The position numbers and the translations under genes were made by a program. 64,000 nucleotides of DNA, taken from Scatophagus argus. Lineage: Eukaryota > Chordata > Actinopteri > Scatophagidae. Below the pieces are notes generated by a model, which did no database searches, was not told where the DNA came from, and saw only the letters and a list, made by a program, of their open reading frames with translations. Positions 42,401 through 55,659 of the stretch are shown one piece after another (position 1 is the stretch's first letter; the number at the start of each line of letters is the position of its first letter). The stretch lies in contig NC_058495.1 in NCBI RefSeq assembly GCF_020382885.2, positions 18,210,127 through 18,274,126 on the forward strand, written 5' to 3'.

Positions 42401-45400
42401 CAAGAAAGAGTCAATCCTAATGCAAACTGGTCAAATCCTTCATTAAACAGAGAGTAACTCCTGGTGAAAGACACTGCTGGTGATATTCTGAATATGGTCA
42501 TGTGAGCGTGTCTTAAAGTGCAACATCACGCTGCCTCAGCATGGCAATATTCAAGTTAAGGAAAACGACACTGAGCAAGCTGACACATGCTGCGAATAAA
42601 CAACGTCAACTTCACGACGCAGGGATCGTCCTGGTGCTTAAGATGTCCATATATGAGCTCATCTTCTCCAGCTTGATTCCTGCCTTTGTTTCAGGTCTCC
42701 TCTCTCATTTCCCATGTTTCCTTTCTGTGTCTACGCAGGCTAGATTCTGACAAAAGCCAAATGTTATCCTGGTGAAACAACTGTATAATACCAGCTCTGT
42801 GCCAAAATTCCTGACAAAGTTAGTGACTATCAGGTGAAGAAACTCAGGAGCCAAATATTTCTCTCAACAGCTGGCAGGGCTAAAGAGCTAGAGAGTAAAT
42901 GTTGGACTTACTTTGACCTGGTGACTTCAAAAGAATGACAATGTAGCTCTGTACATTGGCTGGATGAACAAATAAGCCACTGTTAAGGTCGCCGTGTCGA
43001 ATTAAAAAGTGATAAATGTCAGTGTTGTATTGAGAACTTTGAGGAATCATTCAACAAAACTGGTTGCCGAGAGTGAGATGATGCAACACTTACATCTGTG
43101 CTGAGCGAGGAGCCAGAGCCAAGAGGGAAAAGTCAGGCAGGGGGAACAGATTGCACGGCTTTGTCAAAAGTTAAAGAAAAAAAAAACATAGGCCTACCAG
43201 CATCTTCACAACTGCTTCACTCTGGTTTCACTCTTTATACTAAGCAAAGATAAGATAACCACTTCCTGGCTCAAACTCCACACTTGATGAACAGCCATGA
43301 GAGGGGTGTTGACGGTCTTATTTAAGCAAGAAAGTGATAATATTTCCCAAAATGTAAATTACAGGGTAACATTGAGAGCAAGCAATTAGTTTGGCTGATT
43401 AATCGTTCTTTCCACTATCAGCGGGCCTTTAGTAACATCACTGCTTTTTACAGAGCAGCCACTCTGATATTCACATTATTCACATTCTTTTCCACTAAAT
43501 GTATTATCAAACCAATTACAAGGTACTTAATATAGTTAAGCACTGACCTCACAAATGCTCTACTAAATGAATGGGCAAACATTCCCACAGAAACACTTGA
43601 AAATCTTGTGGAAAATCTTGTGGAAAGCCTTCACAGAAGAGTAGAAGCTGTTATAGCTGCAAAGCTGTAATATAGAATGCGATGTCGTTAAAGTTCCTGT
43701 TGGTGTAATGGCAAGGTGTCTCAACACTTATATTTAGTGTATGTCCCATATAGATAGACATTTTGTAGTGTAATATATGAAGAGATGTTGAAATGGATTT
43801 TTGCAAGGGTGCAGCCACCCAAACATGAGTGACAGCTGACAGAATTAGCCACAAGCCTGACACCTCATCGCTGTACATTTCCACCCAGTAAGAAATGGCC
43901 TTCAGCCTGCTGACGGGTCTGCCTTCCACAAAACTATTACGTGTTTGACCACAACACATGCGCAGAACAACGCTGCGGTCTACAAGGTGTGAAGCAAGGA
44001 TAACACACTCGTTTGTGACTCGATATGAACCTTCCCATGAGTACCATGTAGTCAGAGAAAAATAAGCATCGGTAAGTAGGTGCAGCTTATTATTTTAAGC
44101 AATTTTTGCAGGTATTCCGTAGTAAAGATTTATCTCCTTGGTCCAATTTGTTTTCCTTAGATTCTTCTATCCAACCATTCCAACATCTCTTCATATATTA
44201 CACTACAAAATGTCTATCTATATGGGACATACACTAAATGTAAGTGTTGAGACACCTTGCCATTACATCAACAGGAACTTTAACGACATCGCATTCTATA
44301 TATATTACAGCTTTGCAGCTATAACAGCTTCTACTCTTCTGGGAAGGCTTTCCACAAGATTTTGGAGTGTTTCTGTGGGAATGTTTGCCCATTCATTTAG
44401 TAGAGCATTTGTGAGGTCAGACACTGATGTTGGACCAAAAGGTCTGGCTCACAATCTCCATTCCAGTTCATCCCAAATGTGTTTGATGGGGTTGAGGTCA
44501 GGGCTCTGTGCGGGCCAGTCAAGTTCTTCCACACCGAACTCATCCAACCGTGTCTTTATGGACTTAGCTTTGTGCACTGGGGCACAGTCATGCTGGAATA
44601 GAAAAAAACCTTCCCCAAACTGTTGTTACAAAGTTGGAAGCATAGCATTGTCCAATATGTCTTGGTGTGCTGAAGCATTAAGATTTCTCTTCACTGGAAG
44701 TAAGGACAGCCCTTTACTTCCAGTGGAGGGAAATCCTTGAAACAAACCCAATCCTTGAAAAATAGCCCCATGAGGAGGTATGTCTGGATATTTTTGTCTG
44801 TATAGTGTAGTTATATCTGCTAAAGCAGTTTTGCTTCACAACTGAACCCAAGCCACACTGTATCTCTGCTGGCACTGATGGAGGTGGAGCAGTGATGGCT
44901 AAAATTGGGTGATGTGAGATTATGGATCACTTCTTTACTCTTATTTTAATGTCTTTTTTGTACCTGCCCAGAGTTACTGAAACACTGAGAGTGAAATTTT
45001 ACAGTCTAGGGCATAGCCTACACTGTGCTTTAATTTCTCTAAACCTGGAAAACATCCTCCCTACAAATTTTATCTATGATCACTCTGAAAAATAGCTGCT
45101 TTTACTCTTCTCTTTGTTTTTTTTAAACACTTGCTTCAAACCAGAGTGTCCGCAGAGCTGCTGAATTGAATCATTACATTTGAGTAAAATCATTAATTAA
45201 AGGATTTTCGAACATGTGAAAAACATATTAACCAATGATAAGAACAGAAAAGTCAGGAACAATACAAGTGAAGGGATAAAACCCTCTCCTCCTGCTGTCT
45301 CCCACCTCCCTCCCCTTTCTTACTCCCCTCAGCGAAAGGCTTACAGAGGAACGCAGCGGTAGTTTTGCAGACACAAAAGCTTTCCTGTTACAGGTTGCTA

Positions 45401-48400
45401 CCGTGGTTATTTAGATTTTCTGTGTGGTGAGGGTGCAATTATGAAAGACAATATAAACGAGTTTTGTTGAACTGCAAACAAAAGCAAAATGTGTTTTAGC
45501 AAACCAAATGTACACGGTTAGTCTGTGTTTTGGTCCAATTTTCTTTTCACAAAGAGGTATAAAAAAAAAAACGAAAGCTAAAATTGAAATAACTTCTCTT
45601 TTTTTGTGGTCAAAAGCTTGTGACAGCAATTTTAAAATGGTTTCATTTTCATTTTTTGTTTTTTTTATTAGATTAGAGATTAGATGTGTTTTCTGAATTT
45701 CACTCATCACTTTTTGACCACGAAAACAAAAAAAACGGCAAAAAGAAAATGGATTGTCCAACAGATGACTACACACACAGAACTCAATTAAACCTGTTCT
45801 CTGAACTGCTGATAAATTGAGGACATTTTCCAATTCATCCGCGATATTGTCCGTCTGAAAATCCTCTGCATCTGTCCTGTGGAGACGACAGGATGACTTT
45901 CTGTGTGCGAAAGAAAACTCAAGCTGTCAAACTACTATTTCTTAAGTCAAGAATGATGCTACTATCACAACCAAACCAAAAAAGTGACATAAAATGGATT
46001 TTCCCACATTCCTCTCATCAGTTCTGTCTGTTCTATCTTTGCTGGCTTGAAGTAGGTCACAGCAACAGAAACAAGCTGCTCTTTGTCCCCCTTCGGCAGG
46101 ACAAGGACAGAGGGAAGAGGATGCAGAGGAGGGTTTGTGAGGTCGGAAAAGCAGGCCAAATATTTCGACTGGGAAACAGTCAGCTCGGTGTGTGTGTGTA
46201 TGTAAACTCCTGTTAAACCCACACCCCTATAAACCTGTGGAATAGTAATCCCGGCCTAAGCAGCACTGATGGTTTCGTTAACCCGACTGGAGTCTAGATC
46301 AGGCATCCTGAATGATCCTCTTTAACAAGCCAGATGCTGATTGTAAATCCAACTGAAGCACAAGCGATCTGAAATACACACACACACACGCATATACATG
46401 CTAGGCTTCTCCCACGCATTCACTTCTTGTCCACCCCCACCTCCAAGCTCCAAAGGCATCAAAGGTCTTCATTGTGGTGGTTTTATATCCCAAATAGGGC
46501 AGTGTCAGCAGTGTGTGAGGGACTGTTTAAACCTGTACCGAGACCAAAGGAAACCTGCTGGGCACAAACCCATTTCCAAATAAAACATCAATGTGTTATC
46601 TAAGCCAGCAGCCGGGCCAACCGTACAGCCTCTTAGAAAAATGACATTTAGGAGCCAATTAGAGGAAAGCCTGAAAAGTCACGCAGGTGTATTTGAAAGG
46701 CCATCTGACATCTGCAAAGGCTCCAGTTAAAATGACAATTAAGAATTTATTAAACCAGAGCAAAGAGCCGTTATTTTCACAGCATTATTTTCAACCTTTT
46801 CAAACACTGTGCTACCAATCACAATTTTTCACATTACTGCAGCATCTTTAGCTTCTATGCGAAACTGTTACACCAGTTGTTTTCCCAGCACCGCTTGCAT
46901 CGGAGGATCACCAGCATCGTATCAACCGAGCTGTCAGTCACTGTCAGGCTCAGTGCTGGGATGAGTCTCACAGAGTCAGCAGGGGAGTCAGTTCATGTGG
47001 AAGGCTGCTAACGACTTCAGGCATACATGTGTAAGCCTGGCAAAATTAAACTAGCAAAGGACATAGAACTATTGGTTTGGAGTCATTATTCCGAACAGGA
47101 AAATGTGGTTTTCATATGAGTGGTGACAAGACAGTACACCACGTACACTGAATTCCTCACAAGATTGTTCGTACGCAATGTCTGCAAATCTTCAAAAACA
47201 GCCCATAACACACAGAAAAACATTACAGTCTAGCATGATGGCTTCCCTCATCCGGATCCATCTCCCCCCTGTTTCAGATTGTCATCTGTGCTCACAAGGG
47301 GCACCCAGACAGTGTCATCTGGCGGCTTTAATATTTATAGCCACATTTTCCCCATCCAGCTACATATGCATATATTACGAAACACGATATATCTGCATCT
47401 TATTTTCACTACATTTTACTTCTTTTCTTCATTACCCAAATGGAAAACAACAAAAAAAACCACAAGAAAGAAAAGTCAGGATTAAATGAGACCCAAAGCA
47501 AACCAGTTCCTCCTTCTCACATCAAGGAAGTTACCAAAAATAGGACGGGATGAGACACGTCCACAAGTTAGTATGACTAACATGATGTCTGGGGCTTACA
47601 GTGGGCTATTCTGTTGGTGAGCAGCAAAGAATCCTCCTGACCTCCTCTATGACAGAGAGGTCATTAGGGGCACTTCCTGCCACGACACACTTGTCTAGCA
47701 GGACGAGGAGTCGCCCAATGAAAAAGGGGCTCACTGAGCTCAGCTGACAAAAAAGGGGGGCACGGTAACGTGACTGGGGCGTGCAGTAACTTCACTGTAT
47801 GACATGCTGATTTTTAGTTAAAACCACACACATCCAGCCACAGCCTGAGTTTGCTTGAATCCTCGTGGGTCTAAATGTGTTTTTTGGCTTGAAGGCCTAT
47901 TTCTACATATACCCTGGTTGCCTACAGTAGCTGTTGGGGTATCGACCCCGCAGGCTGTTGTTACGCTGCGCTGGGCCCATGAGAGATGACATGACGGCTG
48001 GCTGAGTGCAGAGCTGTCGCTGCTTAGTCAGCTTCCCCTTCAGAGCTGCCTGTCCACAGGATCAGGAGTGTGTATGAGTGTTCTGTTTGTCCGAGTGTGT
48101 GTGTGTGTGTGTGTATGTGTGTGTTTTGTTTGTGTGCATGCACCATATGTCTCAAAGCCCCATAGCATTTTGATTTTAAAGTCAAACAGATGGACAAACG
48201 CTGGGGGAAAATACAGGGGATTCTCTCAAGCATTCAGATGCTACATTTATTCTGTGTGTGATTTATATGCATCTGTCACACACAACCGACGTCATCATCA
48301 TTGTTGCATTAAGCAGAGGGTTACTGAAGATGTCATTTGCAACAACAACTTGCCAGGTTTTTGAATTCAAGTTAAGAGGAAGTTAGCTAAAGGGGAGTTT

Positions 48401-51400
48401 TGGAAATGGGGACCTCACTGCCCAAACTGACTTTTCAGTTAACATAATATAACACCGGTTAAGTATTACACTTCCATCTAATCTAAAAACATGGAAGAGA
48501 AGGATTCACAAAAGAATGGTCATAAATGAAGCAACAAGTTCCAAAAATACCGGATTCTACACTTCCCATAACGAAATTCAACAGCATCTTTAATTGGACC
48601 CTACCTGCCAAGGTGTTACAAAAAAAAGTGCACCCTCTGTAACTCAGAGAGAAAATTGAGAAAACTGATACCACGCTCAAGAGTGCGGGCTACATATATT
48701 GCCAGAGCCAGCAGCTGGGCAGTTTAGCCTAGCAAACTGACTGGAAACAGGAATAAACAGCTAGCCATGCTCCAACCAACATCTGTGAAGATTGCTGATT
48801 AATAAACACACACACACACACTCGGAAACCAGAGTGCAAAACCAACGTGTCAGCTTTATGTGAGGTCCTATGCTGGAAAGGAAGCGGTAACTTTGAATCT
48901 TTGCAAACAGCCTGACACATAATCCCACATAAATGTGCTTTCACAGTCTGGATTTTGTTGCAATTAAACATATACATATAAACAGCATATATTAACATGT
49001 TAATTAGTGAGCTATATAGGTGCCGGTAGGCAGAATTTGTTGCCCTTAGAGGCTAGCTATTTCCCTCCGTTTCCAGTCCTTATGCTAAGCTAAGCTAATG
49101 ACTACTGGCTCTACCTTCATATTGGCATACATACATGGGGGAGACAACACATAATTCCCAAAATATCAAGCTATTCTCTTGATGAAAGATTATCATTAAA
49201 CACAAGTCATATATGTAAGTTATTACAGTGTACGCACTGTAGAGCATCACTACATCGTAATTAAAACAAAACAAGCAACAGTGACTGACAAGGCAGCTGG
49301 TAGGCAGAAGGAAATTCTTTAATAAACTGTGTAACTGTAAAAAACTACCACTTAAGCATAAATGACATCAGTTTTATAGTCTAATACAGAGTACGTCAAA
49401 TGTTCACATGTGTCTGATGTGTCTTTTAGTCTTCAACAAAGAACTAAATTTAAATTTAGACTTGGCTGAGTATCTAGGCTACATCTGATCTCATTTGGAG
49501 TAAGTAAAGAAACTGCTTGCCCACTCCATGAGAGACTGCTGTGCTGACAAGGCTCTGGGGAATCACTTCACATCAAATGATGCCACTAAGGCAACAGCAA
49601 AACAAATCAGTGAACAGTTAGCGTATTTGCAGACAAAAGAAAGAAACACTGAAAGGTACTGCGACTCAGAGTCAGTAAAAAGAAGTTAACTTTGGAGGCT
49701 ATTTGACATTCATGTCTTGTTGGTGCAGGCCCAGAGCAGTGAAGCAAGGAGCAACGCCTGGCAGCGCTGATAGCTGAGGAGGGGAGGTCAGTGAAAGCTT
49801 GCCTCAGAACATGCCCCAGCATCAAAACTGCAAAGACTGCTTAAATAAAGGAAGACACAAATGATATAAAGTCATGTCTTGCATGATAAAATAAAGTTTT
49901 GCATCCAATTTCCAATGCTGAGTTTGACTTTGACTCTGATTACTGAGTGGGGTTAGAAACCTGATGACCGCCAGAGATCAAACATCACAATGTGCCTTCA
50001 TCCAAATCTTCCTAAAGGCTGGTCTGCTCTCCAGCAAACTCAGTCAGCTTTAAACTGTCAATAGATTGCAGCCTGCAGCTTCCTATGTGGTTCACCACAG
50101 GAATTGAGGGGAGTGGGGAGAGAGGGAGAGGGTGGGGCAGTGCAGTGTTTAAGGAGGATAAATTTTGGCTGAGGCCCAATCCCTGCATGTGGGCCTGATC
50201 CACCCCGATGCCCTGCCTGCGAGTACTGCTAGTCTGCTCCCACGACTGGTGCTGAAGGAAGAGTGAGGATGTAGTAAACTGAGTGTGTGCGCACAAACGG
50301 ATTACAGCAATGATGCTTTTTTTTTTTTTTCTCTCCCTCTCTCCACAGAAAGCGAACCTGCTAGTCGGAGTCACTGCTTACACGTAACACGGGTTTGGGC
50401 AACATGGGAATAGAGAAGACTGTTAAACATGAGGGGAAATGGGAAAAAGAGAGAAATGTCTGCTGGTTGGTGGAGGGTTTCTAGATGCTGCTGGCTCTGC
50501 ACATAAGAAGAAGGGCTCCTCTGCTAAAAATACATGTAGGTTTCGTGGTAGTCTCTGGATCTGAGGGGGACTCTCCCTTGACTGCCTGACTGAGGGGGTG
50601 GGCTTCTTTATATCCACAACTGCACTTAAACCATTTTAAAACTTCATCACCTTCAATTTCCACAAACAGGTGAAGGGTAAAAAAACCTGCGAGTCCCATC
50701 CGGACACCATCTGTACAAGCAGAGCATACAGCATCGGACAGGGGAGTATCTGTGGCCTACATGTCTCTAAATCTGTGTGTCACATTTTTTTACAGGTCTG
50801 TGCCAAAACGATGACAGAATTTACAACCCTGTGACATGGTAATTACACTGGGTTGTGTAACACTCTTTTTTTAAGCAGCTACCTTAAGGAAAGCCCTTCA
50901 CCCGTGTAAGCTGAGAGGGTATCCATAAATATTGACTGGATATAGAATGACCAGTATTCTTGGTACAGTCTGAGCTCTCACCATCAAGATGTCGACCAGA
51001 GACATCTTTCGGCCCAAATTAGATACATCCAGGTGTTCTTCTATGAAGCACACATGATGGCAACGACTAACAAAACAACACTCAAATGTTTTGGGTTTTT
51101 TTTTTTTAAATGAACCGGTTCAACATGCAAAATAAAGCCAATCTGAAAAACCCTGTCCTGTATGGAATGAGAATGCTATGCCAAATCCCTTAATTAAATT
51201 AAGCCTACCTGCAGCTAACAGTAGGGGATAATTTTGGATGGCTTTTGCAACACATCTGCCATATTTGACTTTATGAATGCTTTTCTTTTCTTTTCTTTAG
51301 CATCCAGCGAAATCAACTCCTTCAATGCATTACATGGCTGTCCTGCTAAACTTATCCTTACAGTTGCCAGGGTGAGACTCAAAGCCATGTAAACTCAAAC

Positions 51401-52473
51401 TGCACAGTCAGTGGGTGTAAATGAATACAAAAAGCTCAGAGCCTGATAGCTCAGTGCAAGCTGTGTTACTTAAGTAGCTTCATTTTATTATTATAATTTA
51501 TTCCGCAAGGTTTGTAGCAGTCTGACTACATAGAGTGATAAACTAAAAGCTTGTCAGCCATAATTGTGAACAACTGAAATAATAGCAAAGGTACAGCTGA
51601 AGAGGGAACCTGGAGAACCACGCATTTGTGTGCATAAAGAACACTGTGCCTCCCCTGTTACCACAACCTGCACTGAGAAAATACATTTTCTGCTGTCACC
51701 AAGTGTGCCATAATTCACCGAGTTAATCTCGTCTCTACGGGCAGAAGTGCAGCACAGCTCTGAGCTGAGTTCATCTGCAACTCAATACCGACACAGCACT
51801 GCTGCCACAGCTGAAATCAGGGCTGAATTCAGGCTGAAAAATAGTCGCAAGGGGGCTTTAAAAGAGGCTACAGAGGTCGGTTTTTTTCAGCTGTTACTAT
51901 CCCACCTGCAGAAGAGGCGGTTATGTAATCCTGACAATGACCAGGAAGGGGTCAAATACTGTCTTATCAAATGGCAAATGCCACTGAGGACTGGTGGTCA
52001 AATTTATATATTTCTGCTAGTTTGGAGCTTGGAAAAAGTTACCGGATCCCTGCAGCGGTTAGTCCTGCCTAGTTAAGTGATGTGGAGGAACTGTGTGGTG
52101 AAACCCGCCCACGAACACTAACAATGAACCGGTCAAAGAACTACGTCCTCTCAAATACGATTTTTACTTTACACGTACCGGCTAACACACACGTTAAACT
52201 CGGCTAATTATCCCAGTCAGTGCGTTGCCAGTGATTCCTTGTGTCAGCACGCGGGGCCTTTCTGGGCACGTAAGCTCGCGCTGAGCTCAGCTCAAACCTG
52301 TTTAACTTCACCTACCTGGACGGGGTGCCGACCCAAACTACAGTCAAGAAACCCCTTAAAACGCCTCGTTTGGTTGTACACATCAGCACTACGTGTTTAC
52401 GCTAACAGCACACACGGGCGCGCGCAGGGTAAATGTTGCGTTCAAGGCGAGCGAACTTACCTAAATCATCCAT
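27481..52473 (-). CDS. pxn: Paxillin
   Basis: Focal-adhesion scaffold linking integrins to FAK, Src, vinculin and Rho-family regulators. Core coding exons: 52473-52461 (MDDL), 36635-36460, 36273-36188, 35870-35731, 35533-35338, 35199-35052, 29448-29290, 29079-28906, 28186-28105, 27988-27840, 27747-27481. These join in frame to 529 residues. LD motifs: LD1 3-13 (LDALLADLE), LD2 117-127 ([10 protein letters not shown]), LD3 189-198 (VESLLDELE), LD4 237-248 ([12 protein letters not shown]), LD5 271-283 ([13 protein letters not shown]). Four LIM domains run from Cys296 to the end, the last ending KLFS. FAK/Src sites are Tyr31 (ETPYSFP) and Tyr91 (DHVYSFP, human Tyr118). Three extra cassette exons between LD4 and LD5 (34251-32836, 31873-31598, 31278-30931) would raise it to 1209 residues. 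The first intron is 15.8 kb. Confidence 0.97.
28864..28880. repeat. (TG)n microsatellite near pxn LIM exon
   Basis: About eight uninterrupted TG units, 25 bp from the donor of exon 29079-28906. Similar runs lie at 40433-40452 and 48098-48114 in the first intron. Confidence 0.85.
30931..31278 (-). CDS. pxn: pxn cassette exon 3: proline-rich, EPTPPP repeats
   Basis: 348 bp, phase 0 at both ends (116 codons). After acceptor CCCCCTAG it encodes a run of proline blocks: [11 protein letters not shown], then four to five (K/R)EPTPPP repeats, then [20 protein letters not shown] and IFSPIQ. LPPPP blocks fit Ena/VASP EVH1 or profilin ligands and PPxP fits SH3 ligands (inference). The end is uncertain: the in-frame exon limit CCAATCCAG is followed by GCACGA, a non-consensus GC donor; an alternative GT donor at 30976 (TCA/GTGGGT) is also phase 0 but would drop the VGCQTE segment. 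It sits where human paxillin beta and gamma carry their insertions. Confidence 0.65.
31598..31873 (-). CDS. pxn: pxn cassette exon 2: basic segment
   Basis: 276 bp, 92 codons, phase 0 at both ends, acceptor CTACTTTCCAG and donor GATAAG/GTAGAC. It encodes a basic, well-folded-looking stretch: [34 protein letters not shown], then [15 protein letters not shown], whose DRLIEEL core looks like an LD2-type helix (compare DRLLLEL), then [21 protein letters not shown] do not recognise a named domain. High coding quality and preserved phase argue that it is a real alternative exon. Confidence 0.7.
32836..34251 (-). CDS. pxn: pxn cassette exon 1: giant Ser-Pro-rich exon
   Basis: 1416 bp, 472 codons, open throughout, phase 0 at both ends (acceptor CCCAACTCAG, donor GGCCAA/GTAGGA). 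The middle consists of about twenty degenerate repeats of the type SSPVTVPK, giving many SP/TP sites for proline-directed kinases. The C-terminal part is acidic ([18 protein letters not shown], then [18 protein letters not shown]). Predicted disordered. It follows LD4 in the gene order. No named domain recognised. Confidence 0.7.
38107..38128. repeat. (CCCCCA)n tract
   Basis: Four consecutive CCCCCA-type units followed by CCCCC. The complementary strand is G-rich in regular runs of four to five G and could form a G-quadruplex. Confidence 0.8.
43550..43800 (+). mobile_element. Tc1/mariner transposase 3' fragment, inverted copy
   Basis: Plus strand encodes the transposase C-terminus ([16 protein letters not shown], then [11 protein letters not shown]), followed by about 120 bp that is the reverse complement of 44170-44300. 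A 12-bp unit (AATCTTGTGGAA) is duplicated in tandem here but single in the partner copy. The region upstream of the C-terminus is missing. Confidence 0.7.
44165..44820 (-). mobile_element. Tc1/mariner element remnant with DDE transposase end
   Basis: Read on the minus strand, 44455-44522 encodes the hallmark [14 protein letters not shown] of Tc1-type DDE transposases; downstream is the family C-terminus ([19 protein letters not shown]). The N-terminal DNA-binding part is absent and the frame has stops, so it is a dead fragment. The right edge near 44800-44820 (TTTTTGTCTGTATAGTGTAG) resembles terminal sequence of fish Tc1-like copies. Confidence 0.8.
48390..49185. mobile_element. Teleost fold-back (MITE-like) repeat
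   Basis: Two diverged arms in inverted orientation. Left: GACTGGAAACAGG then AACAGCTAGCC at about 48735-48770, with AAAGGGGAGTTTTGGAAA at 48389 as outer end. Right: TTAATTAGTGAGC, GGCTAGCTATTTCCCTCCG, TTTCCAGTCCTTATGCTAAG and CCCAAAATATCAAGC at 48998-49170. This layout is that of a very abundant short non-autonomous repeat in percomorph fishes. No coding capacity. Confidence 0.7.
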
Positions 52474-53614
52474 GTTGGCCGGAAATCGTTCCAGTGAACC
52501 GGACCGGTCCTCTTCTGTCGATCACAGCAGCCGATTCGGTTCCCAACCGCCAAATCTCCGATCAAAGATCTCCCCTCAACGAACGCTGTCAAGTTTTCAA
52601 GTTCCCTGCTGCTCGACGAGCCTCAAACACACTCACAAGCACACACATACCCTGCTGCCCTCCTGGAGTCTCCAGCAGTCCACATCCAGCCCCCTGCCTG
52701 CCCACCAGCCCCTACACACAGGGACCAGCGACATCTAGCGACAGAGACTGGCACTGAAGATTATATGAGAACACCCCTATCACTTAATTAAAGTGCAGGG
52801 AGGAGACTGTTGTCTTCAATGCTTTCTCGAGTTCACAACAGGTTTTCTTTCCCCCAATAGTTGGAATCCAACACAGAGTCGTCATTTCTGCACATATATG
52901 AACAAATGAAACATCAGCAATATTTACACAAGTCATTTATGTAACGTCTACAGAATAGCAAAGTACACAATAGCCTCTGTAGGATAACATGACATAGATA
53001 GCTTTCATTTAAATTTCCTCAGGTTCAAGTACTGAACACTGAGCTGTTAGTTGGTAAAATAATGTAGACTATGTTTGTTCCAAGGTTAGAAAGGTTATTT
53101 CTTTCATGATTTGATTTTCTGTTGACAGCTGACCTCCAAACGTGACCTTTTGCAGGACTGCAAGAGCCTTCAAGCACTGCTCATACTGTGCACCGTATTT
53201 CACTGCAGATCAGCTGTTTTGGACAGAAAGTACTACTGTGGTGTAATACCGTGTGTGCAGCATGTGCAGTATTTTGCCTACTTTCCATGACGGTACTCCT
53301 GTCTGTTTCTCCAAATAGTGCAGATAGTAACCTGGGGTAGATAATGTAGATGACTTTATACTGAAGTTCTGTTTATAGGACCCTTTCATTTAAAATATAG
53401 ATAATTAAACTGAATTCAGTTATTATAATGATGTATTTTAATTAAAATAATAATTAAATCTAATATACATAGATGGGATTTTTTTTTTTACATTTTGTTT
53501 CTGGTTTTTATTATGAACATGCACCAAATGAAATATTAAAATGTATGTTTTTTTCTTTAAACATATAACTTGAATGAATTTCCAGGGGAAAAAAACAACA
53601 ACAATATGTAGACT

Positions 53615-53960
53615 CATACAAAAATCAACATACAAAAGCAAGTAGCCCTCCTGGAGCTGGGAGGAAAGGACTGAGGAGGCACAAGAGTACAAGCTTGGAA
53701 AATATCAGTTTCTCATGCTGGCAGGATGGAGGACCTGGAAACTCCCAGTGGGGTTCAACAAGGCAGTGATTTTGGAGAGCGTTGGGAATCCTGAGGGTCA
53801 GATGTCCAGCCTGCAAGGAACTGGTTGTGGACATCACCAGGCGGGCAGAGACAACATCCAAGTGGCTCTGGTTTAAGAGGAGTGAGCAACGGTTCAAACG
53901 GGTTGGCAGGCAAAGTAGAGGGCAGAGCTAAGTGGTGGGTAAACCTGAGGGACTGTGGGG
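53615..53960 (+). mobile_element. LINE reverse-transcriptase ORF C-terminal remnant
   Basis: In one plus-strand frame (53770-53925) it reads LGILRVRCPACKELVVD, ITRRAETTSKWLWFKRS. The pattern of a Leu-Gly-Ile block, a helix with RRAE and a final SKWLWFKR resembles the C-terminal end of fish LINE (L2-like) proteins. Flanking sequence is degenerate with stops, so it is an inactive 5'-truncated copy. Family assignment is from memory of the motif pattern only. Confidence 0.45.
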
Positions 53961-55659
53961 GGTGATTCAAGACCTATGGCTCAAGTTCAAGGCCACAAGG
54001 TCTGAGCCTGATGGCAGGCATGAGCAACACACTGTATACGCTCTGTGAGTTGGTTTAAAAGAGCATATCAGGATGCTAACTGGACTTAAAGTGGCTGTCA
54101 AATGGAGCAGAGAGGGAGAATGGACTTTTGCTTCCCTCAGTGAACACACACTCAGTACAAATCAACACTTCTCACAGGAAACTCATCCATTATTTCTCAG
54201 TGGTAGATATAGACTTAATGTCACTTAAGAACTGTATTAAATCCCAATATGAACCTCTGTGAGAGAGCATTAATTGCAACCTCAGCACACTGTAAAATGC
54301 TTTCACGGATCAATGATTGCTGTAATATTCCTATAATAATCCTACAGGGATTTGTTGAGTGGTGCTCAGCAGTGAAATGGTGACTTTAGTGAAGACTTAC
54401 ATCGGTTTCAATGTATTTAGGCAATTACAACAAAATATCTATGGAAGCTGTCATTTTTTTTTATTTTATTTTATTATTTTTTTTGTGGTTTGCTTTTGAA
54501 GAGTTGCTTGAGCTTTCAGATTTATTAGGCCTGTAGAGTTTATTTTTGAAAAGGACATATTGTAGACACCGAGAACAGTGGAGCCCATGTTGATCATTCT
54601 GGATGCCCATTTGATTTATTGTATTCCAGCTTTCATTCTCCTAAATGGCCACTAGGGGGTGTTCGTGCATAACCTTACACAGGCTTTCTAGTTTTGCTGT
54701 TGTGATATATCTGTTATACTGTTTCACTCAGCTCTGTTGATGCGGTTCTTTTAAAATAATAGCTGAGTTTTTATTGGCTGTCCACTTTTATTTCAACTTG
54801 ATTTTTTACTCTGGGATTTTAAGGTGTGATATCTAAACATATTACGTATAATATTGATATCATTACACATAGGATCCCAGCACTTCAACAGTAAATAAAC
54901 CCAAAATCTTTGAGACTGTTTGAAACCAAGAAATGGTGCAGTCAGCAGTTTTAGTACTACAAAAATATTAAGATCAATCTAAGTCAGATTTCCTCCCATG
55001 TTAGATTTATTTAGAATTTTACTGCATATTTGGCAAGTGAGTCGTTATCTTCAGAAGTGTTCATGCCAGAGCTTTACATAGTTATTCGCTAAACTACTTA
55101 TATGAGGAGTTGAGAGTAACCAAGAAATCACTAAGAAATCACCAAGAACAACACTAACACAACATGCACTGAAAGTTGTTTTGCTGATAGATCAAAATGG
55201 CAACCGGCATTTGAAAAGATAGGTACAACAATCTGCAGGGAGAAGATGATCGATATAAGCAGCTGGATTTGAATTCACCAATTGGTTTAGCATATGCCAC
55301 ATAAGTAGAAGTAATAGTAATAGTGTTATGTGCAGCAGACAAGGTAGTACTACGTGATGTACTAGTCTGTTCTATATAGACCAACAGACTGCTGTGCTTG
55401 CCATTTGATCAGGTACAGAATGGTCAGATATGTGCAGTAGCTGCCTTTAGCATTCAACCAAATCATTTAATGTCATTATTTCCTCAGTTAACAGCATGTT
55501 GGTTTGGAAAGGAAATTATGACGATGAAGTTAAAGAGGTTCATTTAACTTATGGAGGCTTGATGCTACAGCAGCCATGAAAGAAAATGTGTCACTTACCA
55601 TCTGTATATTTACTGAATAAGTTGTAGGTATTGTGTCTCCTTTCCTGTGTTGCTCCAGA

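Larger units (their letters stand above)
36636..52460 (-). other. pxn: pxn first intron (15.8 kb)
   Basis: Separates the 13-bp first coding exon (MDDL plus one base) from the LD1 exon. Contents recognised: a C-rich (CCCCCA)n tract at 38107-38128, TG runs, a Tc1/mariner remnant pair (43550-44820) and a fold-back repeat (48390-49185). Long first introns often carry enhancers or alternative promoters, but no conserved element can be named from one sequence. No other gene seen. Confidence 0.7.

Noticed and set aside
50012-50374. Minus-strand frame of 120 codons in the pxn first intron with an acceptor-like TCTTCCTTCAG
   Set aside because: It begins and ends in low-complexity or stop-rich sequence, does not match paxillin, and the possible donor is weak.
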